Shown piece by piece: positions 15,264 through 16,382 of a stretch of DNA of 16,382 nucleotides. A program made the position numbers and the translations under genes. Position 1 is the stretch's first letter. Each line of letters begins with the position of its first letter. The stretch comes from a bacterium (lineage in GTDB: Bacteria > Caldisericota > Caldisericia > B22-G15): contig JAAYUH010000129.1 of NCBI GenBank assembly GCA_012517755.1, positions 1 through 16,382 on the forward strand, written 5' to 3'. Under the pieces are notes generated by a model. That model saw nothing but the letters and a program-made list of their open reading frames with translations. It had not been told where the DNA came from and made no database searches.

Positions 15264-15320
15264 GAGACTTTGGTGTCAGGCACCTTTGTCTCATTTTCTG
15301 ATGTACAAAGTGCCTGACCC
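15264..15320. repeat. Pair of inverted REP-like palindromes (GGTGTCAGGCACC core)
   Basis: The first copy, 15264-15292, folds as GAGAC-TTT-GGTGTC-A-GGCACC-TTT-GTCTC: two stems (5 and 6 pairs, one G-T) split by a TTT/TTT internal loop. A second, diverged copy in reverse orientation is ACAAAGTGCCTGACCC (15305-15320). The two copies can also pair with each other: CTTTGT with ACAAAG, and GTCAGGCA with TGCCTGAC, with one bulged base. This matches the extragenic palindromes that RAYT-type (REP-associated tyrosine) transposases mobilise. No such gene is in the window. It lies between two co-directional - strand genes, upstream of the murJ promoter. Confidence 0.75.
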
Positions 15321-15401
15321 ACTATACACTATTAAAGAGATTAAAAAAACCTTTTAGATTCTTCAATTCTATTTTAATGTCTATAATTTTTTAATATTTC
15401 T
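15321..15401. other. Intergenic remainder, nothing assigned
   Basis: This is the rest of the 305-base gap between murJ and the next - strand gene. It is AT-rich with long A and T runs near 15345-15353. No clean terminator hairpin and no credible ORF were found. Confidence 0.5.
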
Positions 15402-16148
15402 TTATTCCTTAGCAATTTTATTGTGGACGATTGATTTTGATCTTCTAAATATTAGTATGAGAGTAAATAATATTAAAATTTCGCATATAGTAAATAACCA
15501 CCAATTATAATAAGTTGGTTTATATTGTGAGATAATTTCTTGAAGATGCTCATTGTTTGCAAGTGTCCAGAAACTTGAAAGCAAACCCTCCTGAACAATA
15601 ATTCTGAAATAGTCCCATATAAAAGTACAAAAAATTATAAAAGCACCAAGAAACAATAATACCCAATCAGATACTTTCATCTTTACTATGTACCCTTTTT
15701 CTTGTAAAAAAACAATACTTCCACCAAGCAGTATCATAGTTAAAGAGCATATTATTGGAGCAAGAACTGGACCAACCCAGGGCACAGGAATAAGAAACAA
15801 GATATCCCAAGTCAATAAAGATGGTGGCCAGTTTAAAAATAGTTTTAAAGCAACATAATAGAAAATATCCCAAATGGCAAATGTGTAGAGAAAAAAGGAA
15901 AGTTTCTGGAGAAAATTTTTGCCTGTAATTATCCCAATAGTTATAAGCATTATTATTGTAGAAATTTCTCTTATCCATTCAATAGAAAGCATTTCTGGAG
16001 AAAATGTGTTTAAAGGAAATTCAAACCCTTGTGGATAATAAATCTCTCTTAAATAAACAACAACTATAGCTTCGAGAAATCCCATCGCTATACCAAAAAT
16101 AGTAAGACCAATAAAAGTTTTATATGTTTTAGGAAACAATCGAATCAT
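15402..16148 (-). CDS. Conserved multi-spanning membrane protein of unknown function
   Basis: This 248-residue protein has about seven hydrophobic segments. It carries blocks I associate with an unnamed family found in several bacterial phyla: GFLEAIVVVYLREIYYPQGF near the N-terminus, FAIWDIFYYVALKLFLNWP in the middle, then SLLTWDILFLIPVPWVGPVL. The last is the most distinctive, being rich in W, P and D within or beside membrane spans. It ends with a positively charged tail (FRRSKSIVHNK). No enzymatic motif is recognised. The preferred start is ATG 16148, 5 bases after AGGTGA; a GTG at 16157 would add three residues but overlaps that site. It is co-directional with murJ but separated by 305 bases, a REP pair and a separate promoter, so it is probably its own transcription unit. 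Confidence 0.8.
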   Translation of the reverse strand: MIRLFPKTYKTFIGLTIFGIAMGFLEAIVVVYLREIYYPQGFEFPLNTFSPEMLSIEWIREISTIIMLITIGIITGKNFLQKLSFFLYTFAIWDIFYYVALKLFLNWPPSLLTWDILFLIPVPWVGPVLAPIICSLTMILLGGSIVFLQEKGYIVKMKVSDWVLLFLGAFIIFCTFIWDYFRIIVQEGLLSSFWTLANNEHLQEIISQYKPTYYNWWLFTICEILILFTLILIFRRSKSIVHNKIAKE

Positions 16149-16193
16149 TATCTTCACCTGACATTCTTATTTAATTCTACATTAAAATTATTA

Positions 16194-16223
16194 AAAATGT
16201 GGAATTATCTGTTCCATCATTTT
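16194..16223 (-). terminator. Stem-loop, possible terminator or leader hairpin
   Basis: AAAATG-TGGAA (16194-16204) pairs with TTCCA-T-CATTTT (16212-16223), 11 pairs with a single bulged T and a 7-base loop. Read on the - strand, the stem is followed by T-rich sequence (CATTTTTAAT). It could end a transcript entering from beyond the window or act in the leader of the membrane protein gene 46 bases downstream. Confidence 0.45.
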
Positions 16224-16288
16224 ATATAAAAATCTATAAAATCATTTTGATAGAAATATATCTAAATTATATTTTACCTGTCAGTAAG

Positions 16289-16318
16289 ATTTTATTCTTA
16301 TTAATCTAAAAGGTTCAA
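16289..16318 (-). promoter_or_regulatory. Weak promoter-like pair before the membrane protein gene
   Basis: On the - strand TTGAAC (16318-16313) and TAAAAT (16294-16289) are 18 bases apart, about 140 bases before ATG 16148. In AT-rich DNA such matches are common, so this is tentative. Confidence 0.25.
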
Positions 16319-16382
16319 GAATATCTACAATTAAAATAGATTCTAATAATTTTTATTTCAATAAAGTAGGTTCTTTCAATTC

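Larger units (their letters stand above)
16149..16382. other. Non-coding end of window
   Basis: No ORF with a start and ribosome site is seen on either strand in these 234 bases. The segment is very AT-rich and contains the stem-loop and the weak promoter-like pair listed separately. Confidence 0.5.

Noticed and set aside
15330..15372. Possible terminator after the membrane protein gene (AAGA...TAAAA with TTTTA...TCTT)
   Set aside because: Only two short A/T stems separated by a 3x3 mismatch and no GC pairs in the stem; too weak to call.
16308..16325. GGTTCAAGA, resembling a tRNA T-loop
   Set aside because: No matching acceptor, D or anticodon stems could be found on either side.
16288..16382. 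Open frame on the + strand running off the window end
   Set aside because: It has no ATG, GTG or TTG and no ribosome site, and follows an in-frame TAA by 0 codons. Too short to support.

Overview
This is a 16.4 kb stretch of an AT-rich bacterial chromosome. Arginine is mostly AGA, and strong AGGAGG-type ribosome sites and 4-base ATGA gene junctions are common. The gene content (a NAD-linked-type [NiFe] hydrogenase, a phosphoketolase, a LytR-CpsA-Psr protein) suggests an anaerobic, fermentative bacterium. A low-GC anaerobic lineage such as Caldisericota or a Firmicutes-like group would fit, but this is an impression, not a placement.

Positions 1-6863 (+ strand) hold energy and carbon metabolism. 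The window opens inside a NuoG-like subunit (C-terminal 202 residues). It is followed by the hydrogenase small subunit (hoxY), the large subunit (hoxH) and its maturation endopeptidase (hoxW), all tightly packed. After a 50-base gap come phosphoketolase (xfp) and dihydrolipoyl dehydrogenase (lpdA). Together they suggest H2 made or used through NAD(P)H, and acetyl-phosphate formed by sugar phosphate cleavage. A strong, symmetrical stem-loop at 6867-6907 ends this block and separates it from the convergent block.

Positions 6925-15096 (- strand) form an envelope polysaccharide operon. In transcription order it reads: MurJ-family flippase, LCP-family glycopolymer transferase, a small membrane protein with three 16-residue repeats, an O-antigen ligase/polymerase-family membrane protein, two GT4-type glycosyltransferases, a nucleotide-sugar dehydrogenase, and a DUF952 protein. 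Six of the seven junctions overlap. A near-consensus promoter (TTGACA-17-TAAAAT) lies about 70-100 bases before murJ. The likely logic is: make an acidic or modified nucleotide sugar, assemble a lipid-linked glycan, flip it, polymerise it, and attach it to the cell wall. Two of the enzymes have substitutions at positions normally conserved for activity.

Positions 15097-15401 are intergenic. They hold the murJ promoter and a pair of inverted REP-like palindromes built on GGTGTCAGGCACC. Positions 15402-16148 (- strand) encode a conserved but unnamed multi-spanning membrane protein. The last 234 bases contain no convincing gene, only a stem-loop and a weak promoter-like pair. No tRNA, rRNA, CRISPR array or transposase gene was seen.
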